Shown: positions 42,901 to 51,178 of the stretch, in pieces
Layout: every line of letters starts with the position of its first letter
Position numbering within the stretch: the stretch's first letter is position 1
Translations under genes and position numbers: made by a program
Notes under the pieces: model-generated
Seen by the model: the letters and a program-made list of their open reading frames with translations, nothing else
Told to the model about the DNA's origin: nothing
The model's database searches: none
Origin: JAVVUJ01 sp964461765
GTDB taxonomy: Bacteria; Bacillota; Clostridia; Peptostreptococcales; Anaerovoracaceae
Direction: 5' to 3'
Assembly (NCBI GenBank): GCA_964461765.1
Contig: CAYWVS010000013.1
Span: 1 to 51,246, forward strand
DNA length: 51,246 nucleotides

Positions 42901-43078
42901 TTGGGACAATACGATGGTCAATAAATGGGGCAGAAGCAAACCGGAAGCATTAACCTTCCGATTTACATCCACCTATGGGGAACAAGGTAACTCCGGTGAA
43001 GTTCCCACTAAGACTCACGATGTGGTTATCCTAGTGGATAGCCAACAGGACTTTTGGCAACTACACCGATTATGGTAA
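36905..43078 (+). CDS. Giant secreted surface protein, 2057 aa, unknown function
   Basis: Visible parts: signal peptide (about 1-32); an aromatic-rich N-terminal region (about 35-215, VTHYRLDTGVIFLWKSSSGV); a Pro/Glu linker (about 223-252, built of EEPEEP units); then many predicted beta-sandwich stretches resembling Ig or PKD-like modules. A cysteine cluster spans Cys681/Cys684 (CFTC) to Cys732/Cys734 (CRC) and could bind metal or form disulfides. Residues about 750-1070 have a repetitive propeller-like character (NIYIADYDKKKTLLLNRKTG). The C-terminal third is again beta-rich. It has no SLH domain, LPXTG motif or C-terminal membrane helix. AAAGGAG precedes the ATG. I do not recognise the family. 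Confidence 0.85.
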   Translation: MKQILYILSLCMIIIMMQNHSINWNTMEVYGTQQQVTVTHYRLDTGVIFLWKSSSGVWQNGWSPGSSKSWNGSFNIGLGKKNVKVYPYTEDNFHFNNTNQYHWNSNTFTTNKIQYDTNYSNFSTFPLQVAGANTYQESNGKLTVTYNATFMARGGSIFNVKDELRKPGGAGKQYLIDLLGNPSQDIIDKMNLLDPNSESYSSNVEGYLFFIPIIIQYDELTKVEIPEEPEEPEEPETEVEQPPVEEPEQLPEMAGVASLLLPEYTYEGHAALAEDQSGFQVNDVKYSATAAYKAKLATNEFKVIPQGAGTVKKLEGSHTQAHAVFPRRGMYSVSLNIKMKNEEALSAIKPIEVRKTPYIIENLGGIQKVNRKQVLNISVATYPDQPIIDYYVKVKSLKTPDEIILTEAKPQENSALIKTRVLKTYGDKYWTNFELEFITKTDGEYQYTVFAKDAKGDTDIQQKNFTVRPDLPPEPIIGVQDSFIRNKGTDIAEITLEDESLSDGDQLERKWSVYFENPLNGASQSSKKGSEVEDSFSYQDVSKIPGYEELGYGNGQKVKFQKQGVGKVKVKLHVTDVWNEPTLEEYITSADYLSGEITADTEVINISPKITLEMGKSKELDLIILTGKTSLPAISANINNIRAAFIEKSIDANISLLAANLPEEGKYRWIADWEWPTSINCFTCRQNNKGLMDSEFAYRITSPGKVMSGYQEVCITNAPHMAEALCPGDEHCRCKVDPATGQKISMDEPHVVWSYPINGSGKFALFIDNLERNIYIADYDKKKTLLLNRKTGTIVGELDFLMEENPIVSDLSNDIFFIDVNKIQRYIVKDKKLSTVTNQGGQIYQISEGQISFLGKKQGTSSLAGSGNGWYLGSFDMKTGQVYEKGVPVLSGYSDNVTPCDLDIEGNAVFRQDGKLWLVNPKTQQVISLNGVLKGDYMNSTGFVKDEMGRGVMVYNCYSNIDYKGSGRFYFNLYTIKENGLKLLTSRSESITGFNGKGISYAKLHSNEGKIYVLQGANWQNIDAVSSVKGFAFAVDAVTGAISTGFGQWGWDQVEEAAGYNGSLMNTTGSYDQWVGMTSRIKLFRNYYNGNQSKVYQLYTNGYFSQNGTDKVIATDEKTNDSNLKSDTNFQQFLNEKGARHIEQPGLQPETLAQISQKIEELPQNVLELKGEGQGKVNISKEITFIPDTEYVYRYEIKSFLNEVEDVFHPIINYRGLGDVKNMPQGSIPVYKSLALEDSEGHKIEARGTKNDGSSNSKTIEIQMEQEGVMEFREVFTTNSYNNSDYEISLNGNVVDKGSVKLPGFDQNKSLMLSKGNHQIKFTVTVGRDDKASFAINNIKIYYYGDQNPPVSEKNIKVTSGQSIMVENRFYSPKEAAFVKNERTGNFYREEFLGNVPNSSYLSFTLKSQGTVKDPIRWSFQPTTKSASFGSTYFQNGEGNFNIHAPADKILLVSFKEQVVAPINNTPTYSGGTMISPTTVVVKPAQTYSRYYYLSSGGDRGGYGSVNIRDIQIMEIDPTQVDINRLFLNNSLINYALSQVNDNFAIIDLLQDSYKLYLFTNVNGQSTFDQDIGTLSIGTDTTATEAFGCYLWNFKLYRVQQGKEQLIFEDKFNDQSKFENEWRVNLEGNSSGKITLANIYQEEIEEIPLIYKKGQLVKYNLYYEDYEADPSKRQYWRYTHTPYNDGSHPEASMILDKWDNVVKAQEKILDKPIERFYIDGKYTVEHWQEDNTARSNLPLDDSGYPLGNPDYDKLSNVENLTFYIEGGAKAPWITSIQTLVRGTDGIWKKGAVKEGQNFKIEIGIDDEEKDILNLTTEVYRNKKLIYTHFKDNITPKELMGGIKGNYPLTTTDLVTNARGSSQTSALIGPYEVICTVRDETGAGMGSYKFTVVSEGKIMGYVNHTDEWEQNRRKYNVKNFNSEINRKFTLTEYLALNKPRQRGTNVFWSGEKFILQAEVGGNPTKVTCQILNTGKNNYSTVMKSTGKINAEGEILFAGELWDNTMVNKWGRSKPEALTFRFTSTYGEQGNSGEVPTKTHDVVILVDSQQDFWQLHRLW

Positions 43079-45928
43079 TGGCGTAACAGCGGGAGTAACA
43101 TTTAAAATGTAATCCCCTGAAGTAACTCCGTCTTTAGAAATAATGGAAATTTTTACGGGGATGGATTGATCACCCGTAAAGCTTCCTATATTTGTAAAAC
43201 TTTCGGATCCGGAGCTGTTAGTTATTTGAGCATCTATTACCCAGGTACCAGATTGGGTTTGGCTTACTATGACCGAAGCACCTTCCTCAATACCGGAAAT
43301 ATCTATATTCAAGGTGCCATTTGCATTTGCATCTAAAGTGATTGCAGGAGTGCTGCCTTTAAAGGAATCAAATGTAAAAGGAGTTCCGTTCACTGTAATG
43401 CTGCTAAATCCGGCAGAACCCCTCTCAAATACGTTAATGGTATATGTGGTTGAGGTTTTGCCGGGTCCTTGGCTGTATTCTACGATAACATTTTTATTTG
43501 TTAAAGGAGTATTCCAAGAATCCATTGAGACAGTTGTCCCATACCCTGCTCGGGAACTGATTCCACCCACGGTTACAATGGCAGTACTGGCGAATTCCCC
43601 TGAAACAGTAGGAGTTACCAGAAGCTGCTTTGTTCCGCTTGGAGCCCAAATTGTGTTAGAACCACTGGGGCTAGTACTTCCGTAGTTGAAAGTTCCTGAG
43701 TTAAAGCTAAATCCGGTGAGGCTTCCGGTGGATCTTCCCTGACTGTCCAAAGGAGTAATTGTAAGCCCCGACAGGGTGCTGGCTAAAGTAGCTCCGGAAG
43801 AGCTGCTCACGTTGGATAAGTTTCCGGCTTTATCCTTTATTACACCGTAAATGGAATAATTGGTTTCCGCTGTTAGCCCGGAAAGCTTCACCTGAGCGGA
43901 GCCGCCACTGCTGATGGATGCAGACCCGGAGGGTGTAGATACACCGTTGCCATTCCTTCCTGAGGCTACCTGAGCTGCGGTGGGCATGGAAGAGGTTCCG
44001 CTTACGGCGACTACATAAAGAGTGCCATTTACATTGGAACTTCCTTTCACTGTCAAAGTAGTTTGACTATTACCACCGATTACCATTCCAAAATCACTGA
44101 GGAGAGGAAGGCCTCCCGTCCTCCAAGTGACATTTTTTGCAGGAATAGGGGCACCGTCAGAAGCATATTTCAATCGATTGGCTATGATTGCCACATAATA
44201 GGTTCGGTCAGGTTCTAAGTATTTATCCGGCTCTAAGGTGATGGCATCCTTTCGAGAGTTTATTTTAGCAGTGAAATCAATTTTTCCTCCGCTTGCCCCA
44301 TCCTTTCGAAATTCCACACAATCATAAAGGAAAGAGTCGTTGGTGCTTAAGGTATCTCCATTGCTGTACCTGACCACTTCATCCTCAAAATTCAAAGTAA
44401 CAACCTGATCTAAATCAACGTTTGATGCATTATTTTCGGGAACAAAGGCGTCGGAAGAGTCAGAACTGCTTCCGGTTCCGGTTCCTGTTCCTGTATCAAA
44501 ATAACTGGAAAGAGCACTATTGCCATAACCTTTTGAGTCTTTCATGGAATTTTTATCTACGGTGATATAATATCTTTCGTCTTTATCCAATCGTTTGCTT
44601 GGTTCAATTGTTATCACTTTTTTACTGCTGCTGATGCTTCCTGAAAAAGCAATGGATGTTCCTCTGGAACTTCCTTTTCTCAAGGTAACAAAGTCTTCTA
44701 CATCATCTGATGTTATAGTTCTGCCATTGTACAAGGTCATGGCGGAGTCGAAGGTAATGGTAATGTTGGTATCTGTGCTTACATCCGTAGCCCTATTTCG
44801 AGGTCTAAAGGTAGCTTCGCCGTTAGAGCTACCGTCATCATTAGGATCATTCACATTTGAAGCCACAGAAACGGTGGCAGGTTTTGTCTCATAGGTGACA
44901 TTGCTTGCGTTTACACGCATGTAGTTAATCTTACCGTTTCCATAGAAGGCAGAGGCAGCATTGACATCTACGTTGGTAAGGGTCGCATCACTGTAAACGG
45001 TCACTTCTGAGTTTTTGGCGGAAGAATCCAAGGTTAAATCCCCAATATTTCCACTTCTCAAAGTTAGCTTATGCTTGCTGCCACTGGCCACCGCCTTAAC
45101 AATCCTGGAATTTTTTATTTCTACAGAATTTTCATTGCCACCATCCATTTTCAGGTTGCCTAAAACTATGCAATTATCCATGGTAACATTACTATAATTT
45201 TGATCCTTATTTATAGTAAGGTTGTTGGCATAAATAGCATTGGAAATACTAGTATTTTTCGTTTTATTTATGGGATCCGTAGTATAGATAGTTTCTTTAT
45301 CCTTAATATCACAAAGAATTTTTGCGGCCTGAGCTCTTGTGACAGGATCTGTGGGGTGAAGCATATTATCATTTTTATATGGTCCTAAATAGCCCTTGTT
45401 ACACACTTTTGAAAATGCATTGTTAGCCCAAGAAGCTACGCTATATGAGTCCGGATAGCTTCTAAGACTAGCTTCGTATCCGGCAGTAGGAACAAAACGT
45501 TCAATCATTACTGCCACCTCTTGACGAGATATGTAATCGTTAGGTCTGAAATAACCGTCTGTATACCCTGCCACATAAGTAGCGGCCACAGCCTTTGCCA
45601 CATCATAATAGTACCAATTGCTAAAGGTTACATCGGGGTAGGATATGGAGGTTGTTCCTGTATTCCCTAAGGTTCGATTTACCATGCCCGCAAATTCCGC
45701 CCGAGTCACAGGGGCATTTGGTCTAAATGTACCGTCTGTATAACCGTTGGTAATTCCCAAAGAAGCAGCTCTATCTATGTAGTACTCCCCCCAATGTCCC
45801 GAAGTATCCCGAAACCTAGCGGCGTAAGAAACGTTTTGGTCAATATTTATTAAAAAACTGACCATTAATAAAATAGCTGCCATTACAATGCAAAAAAAGG
45901 ATTTTTTTATAAGATGCTTACTATTCAT
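43070..45928 (-). CDS. SLH-domain surface protein with beta-helix and Ig-like modules (952 aa)
   Basis: Signal peptide (about 10-35); three SLH domains (about 37-220: FRDTSGHWGEYYIDRAASLG, GYTDGYFRPNDYISRQEVAV, HPTDPVTRAQAAKILCDI); a beta-helix-like stretch (about 230-350, VTMDNCIVLGNLKMDGGNEN); two SbsA-type Ig-like domains (FRPRNRATDVSTDTNITITF and FVPENNASNVDLDQVVTLNF) joined by a GTGTGTGSSSDSSD linker; a fibronectin-like part; and C-terminal cadherin-like beta-sandwich repeats. I chose the ATG at 45928, with GGAGG at 5-nt spacing, over the frame opening 6 codons earlier. It is convergent with the giant gene and overlaps its 3' end by 9 bp. Confidence 0.9.
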   Translation of the reverse strand: MNSKHLIKKSFFCIVMAAILLMVSFLINIDQNVSYAARFRDTSGHWGEYYIDRAASLGITNGYTDGTFRPNAPVTRAEFAGMVNRTLGNTGTTSISYPDVTFSNWYYYDVAKAVAATYVAGYTDGYFRPNDYISRQEVAVMIERFVPTAGYEASLRSYPDSYSVASWANNAFSKVCNKGYLGPYKNDNMLHPTDPVTRAQAAKILCDIKDKETIYTTDPINKTKNTSISNAIYANNLTINKDQNYSNVTMDNCIVLGNLKMDGGNENSVEIKNSRIVKAVASGSKHKLTLRSGNIGDLTLDSSAKNSEVTVYSDATLTNVDVNAASAFYGNGKINYMRVNASNVTYETKPATVSVASNVNDPNDDGSSNGEATFRPRNRATDVSTDTNITITFDSAMTLYNGRTITSDDVEDFVTLRKGSSRGTSIAFSGSISSSKKVITIEPSKRLDKDERYYITVDKNSMKDSKGYGNSALSSYFDTGTGTGTGSSSDSSDAFVPENNASNVDLDQVVTLNFEDEVVRYSNGDTLSTNDSFLYDCVEFRKDGASGGKIDFTAKINSRKDAITLEPDKYLEPDRTYYVAIIANRLKYASDGAPIPAKNVTWRTGGLPLLSDFGMVIGGNSQTTLTVKGSSNVNGTLYVVAVSGTSSMPTAAQVASGRNGNGVSTPSGSASISSGGSAQVKLSGLTAETNYSIYGVIKDKAGNLSNVSSSSGATLASTLSGLTITPLDSQGRSTGSLTGFSFNSGTFNYGSTSPSGSNTIWAPSGTKQLLVTPTVSGEFASTAIVTVGGISSRAGYGTTVSMDSWNTPLTNKNVIVEYSQGPGKTSTTYTINVFERGSAGFSSITVNGTPFTFDSFKGSTPAITLDANANGTLNIDISGIEEGASVIVSQTQSGTWVIDAQITNSSGSESFTNIGSFTGDQSIPVKISIISKDGVTSGDYILNVTPAVTPLP

Positions 45929-45994
45929 AACGCCCTCCATATTCATTACGATCTATTTGAAATTTATCCAAAGATTTATGTTCTTATTACTCAA

Positions 45995-46023
45995 ATTTTA
46001 CCATTTTACTTAAGATAAAACAA
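45995..46023 (-). promoter_or_regulatory. Probable promoter of the 952-residue SLH gene
   Basis: On the minus strand: TTGTTT (46023-46018), 17-bp spacer, TAAAAT (46000-45995). It lies in the 332-bp AT-rich divergent spacer 45929-46260, which otherwise holds only the plus-strand promoter at 46174-46202. Confidence 0.5.
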
Positions 46024-46173
46024 GTGTTAAAATATATAAAATATACTTATAATAAGCTTTTTAAGTATTTGAAATTATGAGAAAAGATTGATATTTTAAC
46101 AAGTTACATTAAATAAATAAATTTAAATCAGGTTAATGGTAATTTTTGCCGATATTTAATTCATTTATTCTAC

Positions 46174-46202
46174 TGGACACTAAAAGTAATAAAGGATATA
46201 AT
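46174..46202 (+). promoter_or_regulatory. SigA promoter of the SLH/GLUG gene
   Basis: TGGACA (46174-46179), exact 17-bp spacer, TATAAT (46197-46202), about 60 bp before the start codon. Confidence 0.7.
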
Positions 46203-46260
46203 TATTAATACAAATATGAAAAATTTAACAAAGAATTAAAAAAAGTTGAGGGTACATACA

Positions 46261-48525
46261 ATGATGAAAAAAAATATTCAAAAAGCTTCTAAGTGGAAAA
46301 CTTTCACTAAGATAATTTTGTCATCTGCCGTAATTTCTTCACTTCTTTTTTCACCTCTGGGCGGAATGGGAGAAAAGGTTTATGCCGCTTCAGATATAGA
46401 GGGGCATTGGGCGGAAAATATTATAAAAGAAGCTGTATCTGTTGGTCTCGTTTCAGGTTATGAGGACGGCTCCTATAAACCCGAAGCTTTCATCTCAAGA
46501 GAAGAATTTTATACACTACTGACAAAGATTATGACAGTTAAACCGGACACTTCTACCATTGCTAATACACAAATTAAATTTAAAGATGTAGTTCCTGGGG
46601 AATGGTATGAAACTGTGATTAAAACTGCAGTGGCATGCAACATTACCTCGGGTTATGAAGATGGCAGCTTTGGAATAGGTAGATTAATGAGCAGGCAGGA
46701 AGCAGCAAAAGTGGTTGCCTCTGTCATACAAACAAAGAATATTCCTGCAGGTGCCCCCACTGTGGATTTAATTTTAGATAAGGCGGATATAGGAGAATGG
46801 GCATACCCTTCTGTTAATATTATGTTTCAAAAGAAATATATGAAGGGTGATGATCAAAATAACCTGCACCCTACCAATGCCTTAAAAAGAGCAGAAGCCT
46901 TTACTATTCTATTAAATGTAAAGAAAAATGAAACCATCATTGCTGCTAATGCAGATAAGATTGCCGAAGAGCAACGACAATTAGCACTTAGAACAGGATG
47001 CCAATCTATTCATGGGACAGACCCCGGAGCCTTTTTAGCCGGTGAGGGTACCAGCAAATCCCCTTTTGAAATTACAGATGAGAATCAATTAAATCATATG
47101 AGAGTACATGCAGTAGCTTCAACAACAGGAAGCTCCTTAAAAGCTCAATATTTTATTTTAAAAAATAATATTTCTGTTTCTGCTAATCAATTTGCACCTA
47201 TAGGAACTGCGGATACACCATTTAAGGGACATTTGGACGGTGACAACAAAATCATTCGAGGGTTAAACATCAAAGGAACAAACAATGTAGGTTTTATTGG
47301 ATGTTTAGACTCGGAAGGTTCTGTATCAAACCTCACCGTGGACGGAAGCACCATAGAGGGAGTGCAATATGTAGGAAGTATTGTGGGCTATAATAAAGGA
47401 CTGATAGAAGATTGCAGCCTGGGAACTTCCGGAGAAGTGACAGGAAATAGCTATACGGGAGGTGTTGTGGGTTATAGTGAGGAGCCTTTGTCAGGTCTTA
47501 CGAATAAAGGAACCGTTACAGGCACGCTTTCTTATACAGGTGGTGTTGTGGGTTATGTCGGAACTTCACAAGATATTTTGGAGGACTGCTCCAACTTTGG
47601 AGAAGTGACAGGAAAAGATAAATTGGGTGGAATTGCAGGAGCCGTATATAATGTAGGAACCGGTAGAGGCTCTGCATATGTATCCAATTGCGAAAACTCC
47701 GGCACTGTTAATGCAAGCTCCTTTAATGCCGGTGGAATTATAGGCTTTGCTGAGAGCAATTCCGGGACACTTACCATTTCTGAATGTCAAAATATTGATA
47801 CCGTAACTGGATTAGGCGTCAACGGAGGAATTGTTGGAATCATCTCAAACAAAAATGTCATAGTGGAGGATTGTAGCAATACAGGAACTGTCAATGGCAG
47901 CGGTGCAGGAGGTATAGTAGGAAATAATCAAGGCGTTATCATCGATTGTTTCAATGAGGGAGACATTGACGCGAAAATGGATGCAGGTGGAATTGTAGCG
48001 TTTCAAGAGGACACAGGCAACGTTACCAGATCTTATAATGTGGGTACGGTTCAAAGCCAATCCTATGCAGGCGGAATTGCCGGACAAAATGATTCCTATA
48101 TAGATAATTGCTACAACAGTGGAAGAGTGAAAAGCACCGGAGGGTATGCAGGGGGAATTGCCGGCAGAAACAGTGACACGGTGGAAAATACATATAATGT
48201 AGGAAAAATTTCTGGAGACACTGAAAGTGGTACTTTAGTAGGGAGAAATAGAGGCGCAATATATACCTCATATTGGTTGGATTCCACAGGAAGCCGTTGC
48301 ACCGGAGCAGATGATAGCTCTAATGGATATGACCCTAAGACCGTAAAAGCCTTAACGGACAGAGAATTATCAGGTCAAGATAAAATTACGGTGGGGAATA
48401 AATCCATATTAATAACAGATCAAATGAATTTAAATAATCTTTCCCAATCAGATATAAAGAACAGTGTTACCCCAAAAGAGGTTTGGAGGTTTGGGGGTAA
48501 ATATAGTTATCCTATACTAAATTAA
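46261..48525 (+). CDS. SLH-domain protein with GLUG repeats (754 aa)
   Basis: Exported protein: signal peptide (about 15-45), three SLH domains (about 45-225, with IEGHWAENIIKEAVSVGLVS, GYEDGSFGIGRLMSRQEAAK and LHPTNALKRAEAFTILLNVK), then a long right-handed repeat region (about 270-660) of GLUG type, each unit of the form GGIVGxNxGxIxxCxNxGxV (for example YVGSIVGYNKGLIEDCSL, GGIAGAVYN, AGGIAGRNSDTVENTYNVGK). GLUG repeats build beta-solenoids in adhesins and some peptidases; no peptidase domain is visible. The frame opens at a TTG at 46246, but the ATG at 46261 follows GAGGG at 8 nt and is preferred. Confidence 0.92.
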   Translation: MMKKNIQKASKWKTFTKIILSSAVISSLLFSPLGGMGEKVYAASDIEGHWAENIIKEAVSVGLVSGYEDGSYKPEAFISREEFYTLLTKIMTVKPDTSTIANTQIKFKDVVPGEWYETVIKTAVACNITSGYEDGSFGIGRLMSRQEAAKVVASVIQTKNIPAGAPTVDLILDKADIGEWAYPSVNIMFQKKYMKGDDQNNLHPTNALKRAEAFTILLNVKKNETIIAANADKIAEEQRQLALRTGCQSIHGTDPGAFLAGEGTSKSPFEITDENQLNHMRVHAVASTTGSSLKAQYFILKNNISVSANQFAPIGTADTPFKGHLDGDNKIIRGLNIKGTNNVGFIGCLDSEGSVSNLTVDGSTIEGVQYVGSIVGYNKGLIEDCSLGTSGEVTGNSYTGGVVGYSEEPLSGLTNKGTVTGTLSYTGGVVGYVGTSQDILEDCSNFGEVTGKDKLGGIAGAVYNVGTGRGSAYVSNCENSGTVNASSFNAGGIIGFAESNSGTLTISECQNIDTVTGLGVNGGIVGIISNKNVIVEDCSNTGTVNGSGAGGIVGNNQGVIIDCFNEGDIDAKMDAGGIVAFQEDTGNVTRSYNVGTVQSQSYAGGIAGQNDSYIDNCYNSGRVKSTGGYAGGIAGRNSDTVENTYNVGKISGDTESGTLVGRNRGAIYTSYWLDSTGSRCTGADDSSNGYDPKTVKALTDRELSGQDKITVGNKSILITDQMNLNNLSQSDIKNSVTPKEVWRFGGKYSYPILN

Positions 48526-48608
48526 TTAATATTTTAAAATGAAAGCAATATTGAAAAAATATCCCATATGATGTTTATTAAAGTAAAATGGCGAGAAGGA
48601 GGGACATT

Positions 48609-49289
48609 ATGAAAAAAGTAAAAATATGTACGTTGGCGTTAGCGGTATTGGTGGCGGTATCTTCTTCATGGGGACTGGTTTTTGCCGCAGGAGAGCCGGA
48701 TTATAGCCAGTGGAACTCAGGGGCAGGGTATCCTGCCGATGTTATGGGTACGCCCTTGTTGGCACCGGTGAAGTCTTTGATGGACAGGAAAATACTTACA
48801 GGTGATAGTGACGGATTGATTCATCCGGAAAAATTCATTACCCGAGCAGAATTCGCCACCATAATGGCAAAGGCAACAAATAGAACTAGCCAAATGTCAG
48901 CAGTACAAAATAAAACTATTTTTGATGATTTAGTAGGATATTCTTGGGCAAAAGGTTATGTGAATGTATGTGCTCAAGCTAAATTGATGGAAGGCAAGGG
49001 AAATAATAAATTTTCACCGGGAGATTCCATTACATACGCCGAAGTAATCACCGTTATAATAAGAAGCAAAACGGGCAGCTCTCCCGAAAACTTTCCGGGA
49101 AAATGGCCGGACAACTATATTAAATATGCACAGCTATATAATATGATGGCTGATGTAACGGTTAAAAATTGGAATGATAGTGCAACAAAAGGTGATGTAA
49201 TCAAATTGATTTACAGAAATATGCCTTCAAGCACATCAACTACAACAGCACCGGATCCCACACCAGATTCGAATCCCACACCTATGTGA
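48609..49289 (+). CDS. Small SLH-domain protein (226 aa)
   Basis: Signal peptide (about 1-27, ALAVLVAVSSSWGLVFAA) then SLH-like units: PVKSLMDRKILTGDSDGLIH plus PEKFITRAEFATIMAKATN, and FDDLVGYSWAKGYVNVCAQA plus KFSPGDSITYAEVITVII, with a degenerate third. The C-terminus is a short Thr/Pro tail (DPTPDSNPTPM). There is no other domain. GGAGGG lies 5 nt before the chosen ATG. It is a paralogue of the N-terminal half of the next gene, which has the same domain order. A 6-bp hairpin (ATCGTC/GACGAT) lies between the two genes but has no T-run. Confidence 0.88.
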   Translation: MKKVKICTLALAVLVAVSSSWGLVFAAGEPDYSQWNSGAGYPADVMGTPLLAPVKSLMDRKILTGDSDGLIHPEKFITRAEFATIMAKATNRTSQMSAVQNKTIFDDLVGYSWAKGYVNVCAQAKLMEGKGNNKFSPGDSITYAEVITVIIRSKTGSSPENFPGKWPDNYIKYAQLYNMMADVTVKNWNDSATKGDVIKLIYRNMPSSTSTTTAPDPTPDSNPTPM

Positions 49290-49344
49290 TGTTATTAATC
49301 GTCTAATGACGATGATATAAATAAACCTACGAGGAGAAGAGAAA

Positions 49345-50909
49345 ATGAAAAAAAGATGGTTAAACAAAATAGCATTCAGCTTAATCCTTTTGCTGATGCT
49401 GACTTCAGTGGCTTTTGCAGATGTACCCGCCGACGTGGTTGGAAAACCTTACGAACTTGCAGTACAGACTTTGATGGATAATAAGGTAATTACAGGTGAT
49501 CAGGATGGTTTGTTCCACCCCAATGACACCCTCACAAGAGTTCAGGCTTGTATCATTGTAGTAAAAAGCATGGANNNNNNNNNNNNNNNNNNNNNNNNNN
49601 NNNNNNNNNNNNNNNNNNNNNNNNNNNNNNNNNNNNNNNNNNNNNNNNNNNNNNNNNNNNNNNNNNNNNNNNNNCCAATGACACCCTCACAAGAGTTCAG
49701 GCTTGTATCATTGTAGTAAAAAGCATGGATCCTCCTGCTGCTGCAGTGACAGGAACCCCCACACAACCAGTTAAGAAAAGCGGATTTTCAGATATGAAGG
49801 GTTACGCATGGGCTGAGGGCTACGTAAATTATGCGGTGAAAAGTGGAATTACTAAAGGTTATGGCAATGGAAAATTTGGCCCGGCAGATGCAGTCAGCGC
49901 AGACCAACTTGCCACAATGGTTTTACGAGCTGCAGGATACACCGACCATGCGTTGGGAGGCACTTGGCCCAACAATTATGTTTCAAAAGGAAATGAAATA
50001 GGACTTTACGACGAAATATCCAGCCCTGATATGAGATTGGCTAAAGCACCCAAATGGTTAGCGGCTCAGATGACTTATAATATATTAGAAGAAATTGCAG
50101 CAGCAGATGTAAAACCGGATAGTGAGGTATCCGCAAATCCACCATCGGGAAGTGGGAATGATTTTATTGGTAGCCTTACTAAGATGAGCTATGGGTCAGG
50201 GAGTTTTAATTCCACCATTACTACATATGCCGGAAAAGAAATTGCAGAAAATGTAACAGTTTACACTTACGGGTTAAAAAAGGACTACAAGGAAGGAATG
50301 ACCTTCTCTGATAAAAAAGATCAATATAGAGTGGATACAATCCATAAATATAAAAATGCAAATACTCCATGTTTCTATAGCATGTCAGGAGGAAAAATTG
50401 TAAGTATGCTTATTCCAATGGATGCAGGGTTTAGCGGAACTGTTTATGGAGTTATTAATGGAGTTTCCAACGTTTTAAACGGTGCAGGTGAAAGTGTAAA
50501 TTATTTTGATACCTTGGCTGCAGCAAGATCTATTTCCTGGTTAGGTCAAAAAGGATTAAATGAGCCTGCAGAATATCTAGATGGAAGCATTTTTGAGATG
50601 ACCACAAGCAACGGTGAAATTAAAAGCATTTCCAAACCGGGCGATCCAACAGTGAAAGGAAAGCATTTTAAAGAACTGACTCCTTCAACATTTGTAAAAA
50701 TTAAAAGCTTTAAAGGTTCTGTAGTAGAATTGGAAAACGGAAATATGTTTACTGTATCACCAAATGCTGCTGTGTATATTTTAGCAAACGATCAAAAATC
50801 CTATAAAGTTGGATCTCAATCCAATATATCGGAGACCTATCAGGTTAGGAGCTACGATATCACCGATAATAAAGATGATTCTGCTGATTTAGTTGTATTA
50901 TCTAAATAA
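49345..50909 (+). CDS. SLH-domain surface protein, interrupted by a scaffold gap
   Basis: Signal peptide (about 1-26), SLH domain 1 (PYELAVQTLMDNKVITGDQD, then NDTLTRVQACIIVVKSM), gap, SLH domain 2 (FSDMKGYAWAEGYVNYAVKS, GYGNGKFGPADAVSADQLAT) and a degenerate third, then a C-terminal domain of about 270 residues that I do not recognise. The 55 nt before the gap (49520-49574) and the 55 nt after it (49675-49729) are identical. If these are one sequence, the frame reads straight through and gives 469 residues. With 100 Ns counted literally the frame is broken, so the apparent break is not biological. RBS is GAGGAGA. Treat residues near 60-77 as unverified. Confidence 0.85.
49575..49674. other. 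Assembly gap of 100 N
   Basis: Exactly 100 Ns, a common placeholder for unknown length, flanked by identical 55-nt sequences. This looks like contig ends that share a k-mer rather than like missing unique sequence. Confidence 0.95.
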
Positions 50910-50933
50910 TCTTAAGTTTTGTAAAAAACTACG

Positions 50934-50966
50934 AAAAAGGCTTTTCTTTAAGAATTGCCTTTTTTC
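50934..50966 (+). terminator. Rho-independent terminator after the last SLH gene
   Basis: AAAAAGGC (50934-50941) pairs with GCCTTTTT (50957-50964), followed by further Ts. Confidence 0.7.
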
Positions 50967-51148
50967 AATCTTTATGAATTTTTTTTAAATGCTTTGGAAG
51001 TATAAGCCAAAAAATTCGCGAACCATTAACATCAATGTAACACTCTCGTAATGGACTTTTTTAAAAAACCTGATATAATAAAAACATATCTTGAAGATTG
51101 CATGAATCAAAAGCTGTATTACAGTTTCGTTACATTTAAGCCAAGCTG

Positions 51149-51178
51149 TTGACTATTACAATCTTGAAAAGGTATAAT
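51149..51178 (+). promoter_or_regulatory. Promoter near the window end
   Basis: TTGACT (51149-51154), 18-bp spacer, perfect TATAAT (51173-51178). No reading frame follows before the window ends. Between 50967 and 51148 I see only AT-rich sequence, including another TATAAT near 51073. Confidence 0.45.

Noticed and set aside
36905..43078. Peptidase or glycosidase domain in the giant protein
   Set aside because: I searched by eye for catalytic motifs (HExxH, GxSxG, Asp-box and similar) and found no convincing one in a suitable context.
49345..49716. Two separate genes or a frameshifted pseudogene at the last SLH locus
   Set aside because: The frame break arises only from counting 100 placeholder Ns; the duplicated 55 nt on both sides restores one frame.
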